A stretch of 64,000 bases of DNA, from positions 1-64,000 of the forward strand of contig NZ_JAJALK010000021.1 in the NCBI RefSeq assembly GCF_020523825.1. Reading direction: 5' to 3'. Position 1 is the first letter of the stretch. The number at the start of each line of letters is the position of its first letter. The notes below the pieces were generated by a model. That model saw only the letters and a list, made by a program, of their open reading frames with translations, was not told the origin of the DNA and did not search any database. This document shows positions 16,811 through 25,293 of the stretch, one piece after another. Made by a program: the position numbers and the translations under genes. This DNA is from Methylobacterium brachiatum (GTDB taxonomy: Bacteria > Pseudomonadota > Alphaproteobacteria > Rhizobiales > Beijerinckiaceae).

Positions 16811-18270
16811 AGCAGACGCAGCTCTTCTCGGATTTCCTCCGCGACACGGTCGACCTGAACGCGACCCGCGTCACCCAGTTGGAGGCCAGCACGGCGGCCA
16901 TCGAGCGCTTCGTGGATGGATCGGCTTGGGGGCCCGAGATCGACGCCTGGATGCCGCAGGGGTCGTGGGCGCACAAGACGATCATCAGGCCGGTCGACCG
17001 GGGCGAGTTCGACGCCGACCTCCTGGTGTTCGTGCATCCGGTCGAGGGGTGGGATGCGGCGCGCTATATCAACGAGCTCCACGGCGTCTTCCGCGGCAGC
17101 GCGGTCTACGGCTCGAAGGTCCGGCGATGGTCGCACTGCGTGACCATCACCTACGCCAACGACAAGAAGGTCGACGTCGCACCCGTCGTCATCAACCGGT
17201 ACGGGTTCCAGCGCCTCGAAGTCTGCAACCGGGATGGCAACACGTTCGAGTTGACGGAGCCCAGGCGCTATACGGCCTGGCTCGTCGAGCGCAATTCCTA
17301 CTCGGGCAACAACAGCTTCCGGAAGGTCACGCGCCTCGTCAAATACCTGAGGGACATCAAGGGCACGTTCACCTGCCACTCGGTCCTGCTGACCACCATC
17401 CTGGGCTACCGGATCTCCTCGCTCGACCGGTACGGTTCGGACTTCTGCGACACGCCGACGGCACTCAAGACCATCTTCGGCCGGCTCGACGACTGGCTGC
17501 AGCAGAACACCTTCAAGCCGTCCGTCACGAACCCTTACCTGCCGACGGAGGACTTCGCGGCCGCCTGGACGGACACGCAATATGCCAACTTCCGCACGGT
17601 GGCCAATCGCTACCGCAAGTGGATCGACGACGCCTACGACGAGCCGGACCGCTACGAGAGCATTGCCAAGTGGCGCCGCGTGTTCGGCGAGGAGTTCGCC
17701 GCCGACGTCGTCGTCGAGGAGGCTCGGTCGGTCAGCAAGGCCGCCCGAAACGGGCTGATGGAGGGCGCGGGCTCGGTGGCCACGATGGCACGGGACGCCG
17801 CCCTGGACCTCGTCTCGCTGGTGAGGAGTTACGGCAGCCGGGCCCTGCCTCGCGGGTTCGACATCCTTCCACACATGCATCGGCCGAAGTGGCGTCGCGC
17901 CGCGAACCAGAACCTCGCGGTCCAGGTCCGGGCAAGGCTGTACCGTTCGAAGGGTTTTGGCGAGATCGGCCCGGTGCAGTCCTTGGAGATCCTTCAGGCC
18001 GGCGGCTGGCTCTATTTCACGGCCCACGCAAACAATGGGCTCGTCTATCCGACCGGCGATTTCGAGGTGCAATGGCGCGTGACGAACACCGACGTCGCAG
18101 CCGCGGACGCCGATAACCTCAGGGGGGATTTCAACCCGCCGCACGAAGGGAACGGGCGGTGGGAACGCCTCGAATACCGAGGCGTCCATCTCGTCGAGGC
18201 ATTCGTCATCCGCCGCCGGACGGATGAGCTCGTGGGAACGAGCCAACCCTTCCGGGTCGTCATCGAATGA
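16807..18270 (+). CDS. CD-NTase (SMODS) with C-terminal AGS-C-like sensor domain
   Basis: The 487-residue nucleotidyltransferase probably makes a cyclic oligonucleotide alarm signal. The polymerase-beta fold shows the G52-S53 motif (QGSWAHKT), catalytic D69 and D71 (GEFDADLLVFV) and third acid D123 (KKVDVAPVV). A helical OAS-like region runs to about 300. The C-terminal 120 residues (WRVTNTDVAAADADNLRG, RGVHLVEAFVI) match the AGS-C sensor domain that often follows SMODS. The start is GTG. Neighbours are the SLATT protein (4-bp overlap) and the DUF2235 hydrolase, giving a CBASS-like defence operon. No ubiquitin-like Cap2/Cap3 or HORMA genes are present, so it would be the simplest (type I) class. 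Confidence 0.88.
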   Translation: MKQTQLFSDFLRDTVDLNATRVTQLEASTAAIERFVDGSAWGPEIDAWMPQGSWAHKTIIRPVDRGEFDADLLVFVHPVEGWDAARYINELHGVFRGSAVYGSKVRRWSHCVTITYANDKKVDVAPVVINRYGFQRLEVCNRDGNTFELTEPRRYTAWLVERNSYSGNNSFRKVTRLVKYLRDIKGTFTCHSVLLTTILGYRISSLDRYGSDFCDTPTALKTIFGRLDDWLQQNTFKPSVTNPYLPTEDFAAAWTDTQYANFRTVANRYRKWIDDAYDEPDRYESIAKWRRVFGEEFAADVVVEEARSVSKAARNGLMEGAGSVATMARDAALDLVSLVRSYGSRALPRGFDILPHMHRPKWRRAANQNLAVQVRARLYRSKGFGEIGPVQSLEILQAGGWLYFTAHANNGLVYPTGDFEVQWRVTNTDVAAADADNLRGDFNPPHEGNGRWERLEYRGVHLVEAFVIRRRTDELVGTSQPFRVVIE

Positions 18271-18443
18271 CCCGGGACGCGCCAGGGACGGTAGCCTCGT
18301 AGGGGTCTCCCTAGGTCGAGGTCGGCCTTCGCCCGCGTTCGAGGATTATTTCGGCATCGTCCCCTCCAACCGCTCCCGCCGCCACCGCTCGGGTCGCCTC
18401 GCCCGCTCAAGGGGCGCGTCCATCACCTCGGCGCACGCGTAGG

Positions 18444-18566
18444 GCCCAGGCTTTCCACAGGCAACGCGTTCGGGGACAAATCTGGGACAAATGCGTTTTC
18501 AGCGCAGCCGAAAGCTAAGTCAAAACAACAGGTTAAGGTGGGGGTTCGGTAGTGGCGGAGACGGAG
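18444..18566 (+). repeat. Putative att site, left copy of 123-bp direct repeat
   Basis: It matches 39250-39372 over its whole length, with the last 28 bp (18539-18566) identical. That core includes the final 14 bp of a tRNA-Ser 3' end (TGGCGGAGACGGAG) but no further tRNA. The left part holds two GGGACAAAT motifs in tandem, like arm-type integrase sites. It marks a probable junction between two tandem elements. Confidence 0.8.
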
Positions 18567-18919
18567 CCGGGGGACGATGAGCGCCTCTGGTTCAGGCAGC
18601 ACCTGCTGGTGAGCCCCGAGACCTGGCGCCTCCTGCTGGTGGACGACGACCGCATGGCGTTCTGGATCTTCCGAAGCTTCGCCGACATCCCGGACCGCAG
18701 CGTCATGCCGCCCGAGGCGGAGTACGACGCCGGAGCGACGTCCCGGACCATCCGCGACCGGTTCGCGGACCTGCTCTACGCCGACGCCGCGCCGACGCCG
18801 CCGGGCTGCTTGAGGCGAAGGCGGGGCGCCGGACGGAGGCGTTGGACGCCTTCCTGCTCATGTCCGCCTCCGGGCTGCGCCGACGCACGCTCGCGTTCCG
18901 GGACCGCATGCGGAAGTGA
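18552..18919 (+). pseudogene. Small gene frameshifted by an 11-bp tandem duplication
   Basis: The frame starting at 18552 reads sensibly (ERLWFRQHLLVSPETWRLLL, then RFADLLYADAA) up to about 18790. There GCCGACGCCGC is repeated back to back (18780-18790 and 18791-18801). Removing one copy joins a frame that continues GLLEAKAGRRTEALDAFLLM to a stop at 18919, giving about 118 residues. As it stands, the protein switches to low-complexity Arg/Pro sequence. Its function is unknown. Its first codons lie inside the att core, so its 5' end may have been formed by the integration event. Confidence 0.6.
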
Positions 18920-19060
18920 CGCCCGGCGGGGAGGCATGCGCGCCCGACCGGGCAGCCGTCTCCCGGGGTCGACGAATTCGCCACCGCACGTGCCATGCCG
19001 ATGCTGCCGACCTGCCAACGACGGTTGCCGGCCACCGCATTGACTTGTGCTCCACCAAAC

Positions 19061-19091
19061 TTTACGACCGGCCATAATGGCCGGTCGTAAA
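19061..19091 (+). promoter_or_regulatory. 31-bp perfect palindrome before the 213-aa gene
   Basis: Arms of 15 bp (TTTACGACCGGCCAT and its complement) flank a single central A. It ends 11 bp before the ATG at 19103. A TTGACT hexamer lies at 19040-19045, so a repressor bound here would block transcription. As RNA it would also form a strong hairpin close to the start. Confidence 0.65.
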
Positions 19092-19102
19092 GGATAGAAA
19101 CG

Positions 19103-19744
19103 ATGCCCATGATTCTCGTCCCTAAGAAGGGGCAGTCCCCCGTTCGAAAGAAGGCTCAGCCCCCCGTCCGCAAGAAGCCTCCCACGACATTCATCACCCA
19201 GACCGAGGCGAAGAACAGGTTCCTCACGCACTGCCGTCACGTCATCGACACCGGCGAGTACGTGTGCGTGCAGGACAAGTCCGAGACCACCTACCTGACG
19301 CTGACGACGCGCAAGGTGAAGGACGTCTTCGTCACGGAGAGCGCCCAGTTCTTCAAGGACAATTTCGCCCGCTGCTCCTCGCTCATCCGCGATGGGGTCG
19401 CGTTCCGCCTGACGCTCCGCGGCTCGAACTCCGTCGTCTATGCCCGGCGGCATACCGCTTACGTCGACCCGGTCGACACCGTCATCGAGAAGTGGCGCGA
19501 GAGCATCGTGGAGGCCGCGGTCGCGAACGCGGACGAGAGCGCGATCCGGCAGCTTTCACGCGACCTCGCGGCCCTGGCGCACGACCATCGGTCGCGCAAC
19601 GAGGAGGACCGGGAGGTCGCCCTCGACCGGTACAGGAACATGGTCCGCGGCATCGCCAGGATGGCCATCGGGCATCTCCCGTTCGACAACGGCCAGGTTC
19701 CCCAGCAGCGCGATCCTGTCCAGCCCGCGAGCCCGAGCAACTGA
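19103..19744 (+). CDS. Hypothetical protein, possibly autoregulated
   Basis: The 213-residue protein has a basic Lys/Pro-rich N-terminus (1-28), then TFITQTEAKNRFLTHCRHVI and beta-rich YVCVQDKSETTYLTLTTRK, slightly reminiscent of Phd/YefM antitoxin folds. A helical region of about 120-190 (RESIVEAAVANADES, RYRNMVRGIARMAIG) follows. No family can be assigned. The perfect palindrome immediately upstream suggests that it, or a nearby regulator, controls its own expression, as antitoxins often do. No toxin-like partner of suitable size is adjacent. Convergent with the dGTPase gene, 123 bp away. Confidence 0.6.
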   Translation: MPMILVPKKGQSPVRKKAQPPVRKKPPTTFITQTEAKNRFLTHCRHVIDTGEYVCVQDKSETTYLTLTTRKVKDVFVTESAQFFKDNFARCSSLIRDGVAFRLTLRGSNSVVYARRHTAYVDPVDTVIEKWRESIVEAAVANADESAIRQLSRDLAALAHDHRSRNEEDREVALDRYRNMVRGIARMAIGHLPFDNGQVPQQRDPVQPASPSN

Positions 19745-19867
19745 GGGTCCGCCCCGCCTTGCGCGGATCGCACGCAAGGTGGGGCGCCCGGCTGGCATTC
19801 GGCCGGGCACTTGCCCGTACGGCCGGTTCGCGCCATCCGAGCTTTGTCCGCCTACCGTCACTCCCGT

Positions 19868-21208
19868 TCAGAGACGGTCGAAGACAGAGCCCATCCTGGG
19901 GCTGAAAAGCCGCTCGTAGGTCTTGAGTAGGTAGGCGTCGGTCATGCCGGCGATGTAGTCGCAAATCACGCGCGGCTTCTCCCGAGCACTCTCGTATTCC
20001 TTGAAGGTCGATTTCGGGAGAAAGGCATCCGGCTCGGACGATAAGGCCTCGAACACCGCCACGACCATGCCCTGTCCCTTGAACTCAAGGTGCTGGACAC
20101 CCGGGCTGAAGATGACGACCTTGCGGACGAGCTTCTTCAACGCCTCCAGGAATGTGCTGGCCTCGGGCGCGATGCCTGCACGAAAGCGGATGAGCGGCTC
20201 CGTGAACGGCTCCCTCGTCTCGATGAGGCAACTGTTGATGAGGTAAGCGACCATCCTCCCGATGGTTCGCTTCCTCGTACCTCCGTCACCGAACAGCCGA
20301 TCCAGGAACTGCCCGTAGACGTCGTTCGTGAACTCTTCGGGATACTTGTCCGCCAAACGCGCCAGGAAGCCGGCGCATGCGGCCTCGGGCACGTTCGCCT
20401 CGAAATCCGCTCGTGTGAGAAGTCCTATCGCGACGGAATCCTCCAGGTCGTGGACGCCGAAGCCGATGTCGTCGGCGATGTCCATGATGCTGCAATCGAA
20501 GGACTTATGGAGAGGCTTGCGGTGCTTGCCCTCCACCTCGTCGAAGCTGGTGAAGGCGGTCCTGTCAGCATCGCTGAGGGGCTTCAGGATCCAGTCGACG
20601 ACCGGCTGCTCACAATCGAGGTAGCACTTCGGCGGCTTGGACGCCTCACGGTCGATGATCCGGATGGTCTGGGGACCGGCACGGAGGCCGGGCTTGATGT
20701 CCGGATTTCGCGCGAGACTGAAGGGTACGGGGTACTTCAGTACCCCGAGCAAGGTCCGGCGCATCAGGTTCGCGCCGGCGTCCTTCGAGAACTTTTCGAG
20801 CCTCGACAGGATGCGCAGGGTCTGGCCGTTGCCTTCGAAGCCGCCGTCGTCCCGCAAGCAGTAATTGAGGGCGACCTCCCCTCCGTGGCCGAACGGGGGA
20901 TGACCCAGGTCGTGCGTCATGCCTATGGCCTGGATCATGCTGAGATCCGGGATATGGGGGAAGGCCTCATGCCCGGGGAACGCCTTCTCGAAGTGCCGGG
21001 CGACCCCGCCGGCGATCTGCGCCACCTCCAGGGAATGGGTGAGCCGCGTCCTGTAGAAGTCGCTGTCGCCAAGGTTCAGGATCTGCGTCTTGCCCTGGAG
21101 GCGACGGAACGAGGCTGAGTGGATGACCCGACTGTAGTCGGTCGCTGGCCCGTCGCGGGCATCGTCGACCTGTGGCTTCCAGTTTTCGAAGCGTTCGTTC
21201 CAAACCAT
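19868..21208 (-). CDS. dGTPase-like dNTP triphosphohydrolase (HD domain)
   Basis: The 446-residue protein should hydrolyse dNTPs to deoxynucleoside and triphosphate. The HD metal site is visible: RLTHSLEVAQIA (H58), MTHDLGHPPFGHGGE (H99, D100) and a later Asp in SIMDIADDIGFGVHD. The N-terminal DYSRVIHSASFRRLQGKTQ is typical of Dgt proteins. The ATG at 21208 has GGAGGA six bases upstream. Dgt enzymes balance nucleotide pools, and some act in anti-phage defence by dNTP depletion. Placement on a mobile element next to an ATPase/nuclease-type gene makes a defence role plausible here, though it is not shown. Confidence 0.88.
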   Translation of the reverse strand: MVWNERFENWKPQVDDARDGPATDYSRVIHSASFRRLQGKTQILNLGDSDFYRTRLTHSLEVAQIAGGVARHFEKAFPGHEAFPHIPDLSMIQAIGMTHDLGHPPFGHGGEVALNYCLRDDGGFEGNGQTLRILSRLEKFSKDAGANLMRRTLLGVLKYPVPFSLARNPDIKPGLRAGPQTIRIIDREASKPPKCYLDCEQPVVDWILKPLSDADRTAFTSFDEVEGKHRKPLHKSFDCSIMDIADDIGFGVHDLEDSVAIGLLTRADFEANVPEAACAGFLARLADKYPEEFTNDVYGQFLDRLFGDGGTRKRTIGRMVAYLINSCLIETREPFTEPLIRFRAGIAPEASTFLEALKKLVRKVVIFSPGVQHLEFKGQGMVVAVFEALSSEPDAFLPKSTFKEYESAREKPRVICDYIAGMTDAYLLKTYERLFSPRMGSVFDRL

Positions 21209-21329
21209 TTCGTCCTCCTTCGAAGAATACGCGATTACGGCGGCCTCCCGAACGGAGCCCCGGATGTGTTCACGTGAGGTGCGGTGGGGCCCCGATTCCC
21301 CGGGTCTTCCAGTGCGGACAAGCGTCGGC

Positions 21330-22796
21330 TCACCAAGTCGACGGTTCGGAGGACGCGTCCTGCGTGGGCTCGTCCCGCGGTGACGGCGGGCGGGCGTGGA
21401 GCAGGTCCGGCAGATCCACGAGATGCAGGGTCGGGTCGGCGTCGGCCTGTGCCCGGACGTCATCGGTGAACCCGCTGCGTGAATACAGCAGGAAGATCCG
21501 CCCGGTCGCCCCTCGCGGGAAACGTGCGGCCTCGGCGCGCACGCGAAGCCTTTCGAGGACGGACCGGTCCACGGCGCTATTGGTCCATTTGCACTCGCCG
21601 AAGATCGCGTTCCCATCGAGGTCGAAGCCGGCAATGTCGAGATCGAAGCCGGCGTGACCCCATTCCTGGCCGATCCGTTGCGCCGGGACGCCCGTCATCT
21701 CCTGAAGGTGCGACCTCGCGTGCTCCCGGCAAATCTCCTCGAAGGCACCGCCCATGTACTCCGGGAGCTTGGGTTGAACCTGTCGCCTCATCACCTCGAC
21801 GCCGGCGTCGCGGGCGACCGCCGACGCGTTCGGCAGGACGAAACGGTGCCAGAACGCCATCATCGGGTCCGCCACGACGTAGCGGCTGTCCCTTTCCCTC
21901 GGGGTCGCGTCCATGGAGTTCTCGCGCCGCAGGATGCGCAGACCTGTCAGGGTCTCCAGGTAGGACGAAACCCCTGACGTCGCCTTCGTCTCGGGGATGC
22001 GGTTCGCGATCTGGGAGCCGGTGTTGAGCCCGTGCGCGATGGCCGAGATGATGCTTGAGTAACGGTTGACCCGACCGACCTCCGACTGGAGGATGTTGGT
22101 TGGCTCCTCGACGAAGCGTCCCGAAGGCGTGAAGAGCAGCCGAAGGACGTTCTTCCCGAGGGGGGCACGTGGATCGACGGCGCGCAAATAGTGCGGGATG
22201 CCGCCGAAGATGGCGTAGGCGGTCACCTTGTCCACGTCGGGCCATCCCGGGAAGAAGTTCGCCGCGTCCCGGAGGGGAAGGGGGCCGATGTCGAGCGAGC
22301 GGGTCTTGCGGCCGTAGAGCGGGTTGCTCTCCGCCTGCAGGATTTCCATCTGGGCGATGGCCGAACCGCATAGGACGAGCTTCAGCGCGCCCGCCTCGGC
22401 CACGCGGCTGTCCCAGAACTTTTGGAGCACCGACGGCAGGGCCTTGTCCCCCTCCACGAGGTACGGGAACTCGTCCAGCATGACGACGAGCCCCGGGGCC
22501 TTCTCGGCGGCATGCCGCGCGAGGAACCTCAGCGTCCCCGTCCAGTCGGAGATGCCCTCGATGCGTGGATCGGCTCCCAGCGACTGCGCGATCTCGGCTT
22601 GGAACTGCGCCAGGTTCGCCGATGCCTCGACCTTGGTGGCCTGGAAATAGACGTGGGGACGGGCCTTGGCCGACTCTTGGATCAGCCTGGACTTACCCAC
22701 GCGGCGGCGCCCGTAGACCATGACCAGGGCCGGGACCTCGCTGGCGTACTCGTCTGCCAGGACGTCGAGCTCGATCTGCCTGCCGATGAATTCCAT
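21330..22796 (-). CDS. AAA ATPase with C-terminal DUF234 nuclease-like domain
   Basis: The 488-residue protein belongs to the archaeal-type ATPase_2/DUF234 family. The N-terminal ATPase has Walker A GRRRVGKS (29-36) and Walker B LVVMLDEF (D108, E109). A winged-helix region follows (about 230-300, ETKATSGVSSYLETLTGLRIL). The C-terminal domain shows FDLDIAG then AIFGECKW, the D-ExK arrangement of PD-(D/E)XK nucleases. Function in bacteria is unclear; these genes are mobile and often sit in defence islands. The ATG at 22796 is preferred because the upstream Met codons (22820-22826) lie within an operator-like repeat. It lies 121 bp upstream of the dGTPase gene on the same strand. Confidence 0.8.
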   Translation of the reverse strand: MEFIGRQIELDVLADEYASEVPALVMVYGRRRVGKSRLIQESAKARPHVYFQATKVEASANLAQFQAEIAQSLGADPRIEGISDWTGTLRFLARHAAEKAPGLVVMLDEFPYLVEGDKALPSVLQKFWDSRVAEAGALKLVLCGSAIAQMEILQAESNPLYGRKTRSLDIGPLPLRDAANFFPGWPDVDKVTAYAIFGGIPHYLRAVDPRAPLGKNVLRLLFTPSGRFVEEPTNILQSEVGRVNRYSSIISAIAHGLNTGSQIANRIPETKATSGVSSYLETLTGLRILRRENSMDATPRERDSRYVVADPMMAFWHRFVLPNASAVARDAGVEVMRRQVQPKLPEYMGGAFEEICREHARSHLQEMTGVPAQRIGQEWGHAGFDLDIAGFDLDGNAIFGECKWTNSAVDRSVLERLRVRAEAARFPRGATGRIFLLYSRSGFTDDVRAQADADPTLHLVDLPDLLHARPPSPRDEPTQDASSEPSTW

Positions 22797-22807
22797 GCCG
22801 TCTATCT

Positions 22808-22840
22808 CGATAATCCCCATTATCATAATCTGGATTATCG
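22808..22840 (-). promoter_or_regulatory. TAAT/ATTA inverted repeats upstream of the AAA/DUF234 gene
   Basis: Arms CGATAATCC (22808-22816) and GGATTATCG (22832-22840) enclose ATTATCATAAT, itself nearly palindromic. The AT-rich block stands out from surrounding GC-rich DNA and lies 12 bp before the chosen ATG, so it is a likely operator or promoter. Confidence 0.5.
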
Positions 22841-23032
22841 GAATTGCAAGGCCGTCCTTTCGTCGTCCGGAACGACGGCCGTGAGGAGCGACGGGTCAGA
22901 TGTAGTATCGCTAGTCCCCCTGCACGCCGAAGCCCTGTGTGCAGCTCGGCCAGACGACGGGTTGCCTCCACGATTGCGGGCTACGGACGCACGAACCTTG
23001 GAAGCCGTATGGGCCGACCTCACCTTGGCCTC

Positions 23033-24298
23033 ATGGCCAGCGAGTTCGACGTCATCATCGTAGGGGGAGGCGCCGCCGGCATCGGCGCCGCGCGGCGGCT
23101 TGCGGCTCATGGCACTTCGGCCTTGCTGCTTGAGGCGTCAGCCCGCCTTGGAGGCCGCGCGTACACGCAGAACCTGGGAGGCTACCCGCTCGATCTCGGC
23201 TGCGAGTGGCTCCACTCCGGCGACCGCAACGCCTGGGTCGACATCGCCGAGGCATCCGGCTTTCCGGTCGACCGCAGTGACCCTCCTTGGACCAAGGCGC
23301 ACCCCGGCATCGTCCAGGACGAGGAGGGTCAGGCCGCGGCGTGGAGGGCATACGGCGACTGGGAGGAGCGACTCCGCATGGTGGCGGCGGGCAGCGACCG
23401 GGCCAGCGACGCCCTTGAGCCAGGCGGTACGTGGAACGCCTACGTGCGGGCCATTGCAGGCTTCATGAGCGGTATGGCGCCCGAACAGATCTCCGCGACC
23501 AATTACCTCGCCTACGACGATGCCTCGACGGGTAAGAACTGGAACCTGCCACTAGGCTACGGCACGCTGGTCGCCGCCAGCCTGCCGTCCTCGACCACCC
23601 TGCGACTGGCCACCCCCGCCGAACGGATCGACCTGACGGCGGATGGCGTCGCCGTCACCACCCGCGCCGGTACGGTCCGCGCCCGGGTCGCCATCATCAC
23701 CAGCTCGACAGCGGTTCTCGCCGGGGACGCGATCCGCCTTCCCGCTGGGACCGAACCCTGGCGCGAGGCCGCCGCCGCCCTGCCTCTCGGGCGAAACGAG
23801 AAGGTCTTCCTGGAGATCGGACGCGATGCCGCGTTCGAGCCGGACTCGCATGCCTACGGCGACCTGCATGACGCGAGGTCCGCCTCCTATTCGATCCGCC
23901 CCAACGGCTGGCCGGTCATTGAGGCGTTCCTCGGCGGCGAAGGAGCCCGCATCCTGGATGAGGAGGGTCCGGCCGCCGGCTTCGCTTATGTCTCGGCCGA
24001 GCTGACCGCCCTGTTCGGCAGCGACGTGGCATCGGCGATCCGGCCCATCGCGGCGACGTCGTGGAGCCGAATGGCGTCCATCGGCGGCGCGTATAGTTGC
24101 GCGCTTCCGGGTCGATCCGATGCGCGGGCGCGTTTGGCCCTGCCTTTCGAGGACCGGCTCTTCTTCGCGGGCGAGGCGACACACCCCCAGGACTTCACGA
24201 CGGCGCATGGGGCTCACGACAGCGGGCAAAGGGCCGCCGATGAGGCCCTATCTTCCCTCTCGAAGAGGAGGCGCGGATCGGTGCGCGCAGTCTCCTGA
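23033..24298 (+). CDS. FAD-dependent amine oxidase family protein
   Basis: The 421-residue flavoprotein starts with the FAD Rossmann motif VGGGAAGIGAARRLAAHG and the LLEASARLGGRAYT segment of the monoamine oxidase / phytoene desaturase superfamily. The C-terminus carries LFFAGEATHP, the second FAD contact. Substrate cannot be inferred; amines or related compounds are typical of the family. No signal peptide. ATG 23033 is used, and ATG 23009 would add eight residues. It is divergent from the AAA/DUF234 gene and otherwise isolated, so probably metabolic cargo of the right-hand element. Confidence 0.85.
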   Translation: MASEFDVIIVGGGAAGIGAARRLAAHGTSALLLEASARLGGRAYTQNLGGYPLDLGCEWLHSGDRNAWVDIAEASGFPVDRSDPPWTKAHPGIVQDEEGQAAAWRAYGDWEERLRMVAAGSDRASDALEPGGTWNAYVRAIAGFMSGMAPEQISATNYLAYDDASTGKNWNLPLGYGTLVAASLPSSTTLRLATPAERIDLTADGVAVTTRAGTVRARVAIITSSTAVLAGDAIRLPAGTEPWREAAAALPLGRNEKVFLEIGRDAAFEPDSHAYGDLHDARSASYSIRPNGWPVIEAFLGGEGARILDEEGPAAGFAYVSAELTALFGSDVASAIRPIAATSWSRMASIGGAYSCALPGRSDARARLALPFEDRLFFAGEATHPQDFTTAHGAHDSGQRAADEALSSLSKRRRGSVRAVS

Positions 24299-24699
24299 CC
24301 GGCCAGGTCGTGGTCACAGGGTGTCCGCTGACGCTCGTTGCGAGAGGCTGCTTCCGACCCAACCCGGTCGTACATGCCCCTATGTGGGCTGCCCGAGAGC
24401 AGACATGAACTGAGATGAAACTCGACGAAAACCTATTCATTGCCCAAGTACAGCCCCACCTGTTAAAAAGCTCACCGAGAAGGCAAAGCAGGTCGGAAAG
24501 CAGCGGCGATGATATCTGCATACGCAGCGCGCGTAGTCATTCGTCGCTTTGAAGGTCGGCGTCGCCAGCAGCACCTTCAGGGAGGAACCACTCAGTCTTA
24601 CCGCTAAATCGCTGCGTAAGGTTCATCGCCAGTCTAAGGCCAACGTGGCGATGGATACCGAACGCGAGGTTTTTTGAGGGACCGATCTCATGCTCCTTG
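24299..24699. other. Intergenic 400 bp without a confident gene
   Basis: The region is less GC-rich than its neighbours and has only short broken frames. It probably contains decayed DNA upstream of the efflux pseudogene. No repeat or RNA structure was recognised. Confidence 0.4.
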
Positions 24700-25150
24700 T
24701 ACTAGGCCATTGCCCAGCCGCTCTTGACGATCCCGCTCTCTCAGCTGTCGACGGCGGGCCTCGCCCCGCGCGACACAGCCGATGCCTCGGCGCTCTCGAA
24801 CATGATGCACAATCTCGGCGGCTCCATCGGCATCGCCATGCTCACGACGATGATCGACCGGCGCGAGCACATGCACTTCTCGGTGCTGGCGGAGGCGATC
24901 ACGGTGAATGCGACCCGCACCCAGGACCGCCTCGCGGCTTTGGCCGCCGGACTGCACGGTCACATCGCCGACCAAGCCGCTGCCAAGGGCGCCGCCATCG
25001 GCATGCTGGCGAGCCAGGTGCGCCGAAAGGCTACCGTCATGGCCTGCGCGGACGGATTCTACCTCCGGCGTCAGCTTCGTGCTCAGCTTTGGCGTCGTGG
25101 CCATCCTCAAGAAGCCGCAGCGGACGGCGGGCCCCGTGGAGGCCCACTGA
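24700..25150 (+). pseudogene. Remnant of a DHA2-family (EmrB-like) MFS transporter
   Basis: Only the C-terminal end of a 14-TM drug:proton antiporter remains. The segment PLSQLSTAGLAPRDTADASA and SNMMHNLGGSIGIAMLTTM match the conserved late-TM region of EmrB. The frame then breaks near 25060: the original last helix continues in another frame as GVSFVLSFGVVAILKK to a stop at 25150. About 350 N-terminal residues are missing. It is not a copy of the intact EmrB at 31552-33117, as the loop sequences differ. It is evidence of earlier rearrangement in this element. Confidence 0.7.
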
Positions 25151-25293
25151 ACCTGCCGCTCGACAGAGTCGTCACGTCACGTCGCGTGACGGTGCGATAG
25201 GTGGCCGGCTGCGCTCTGCCCCCTCGCGCAGCCGGCCACGCATATCTGATGGATACGCCGTAGGCGCGCGGACGCGGCGACGGGGCCGGTACG

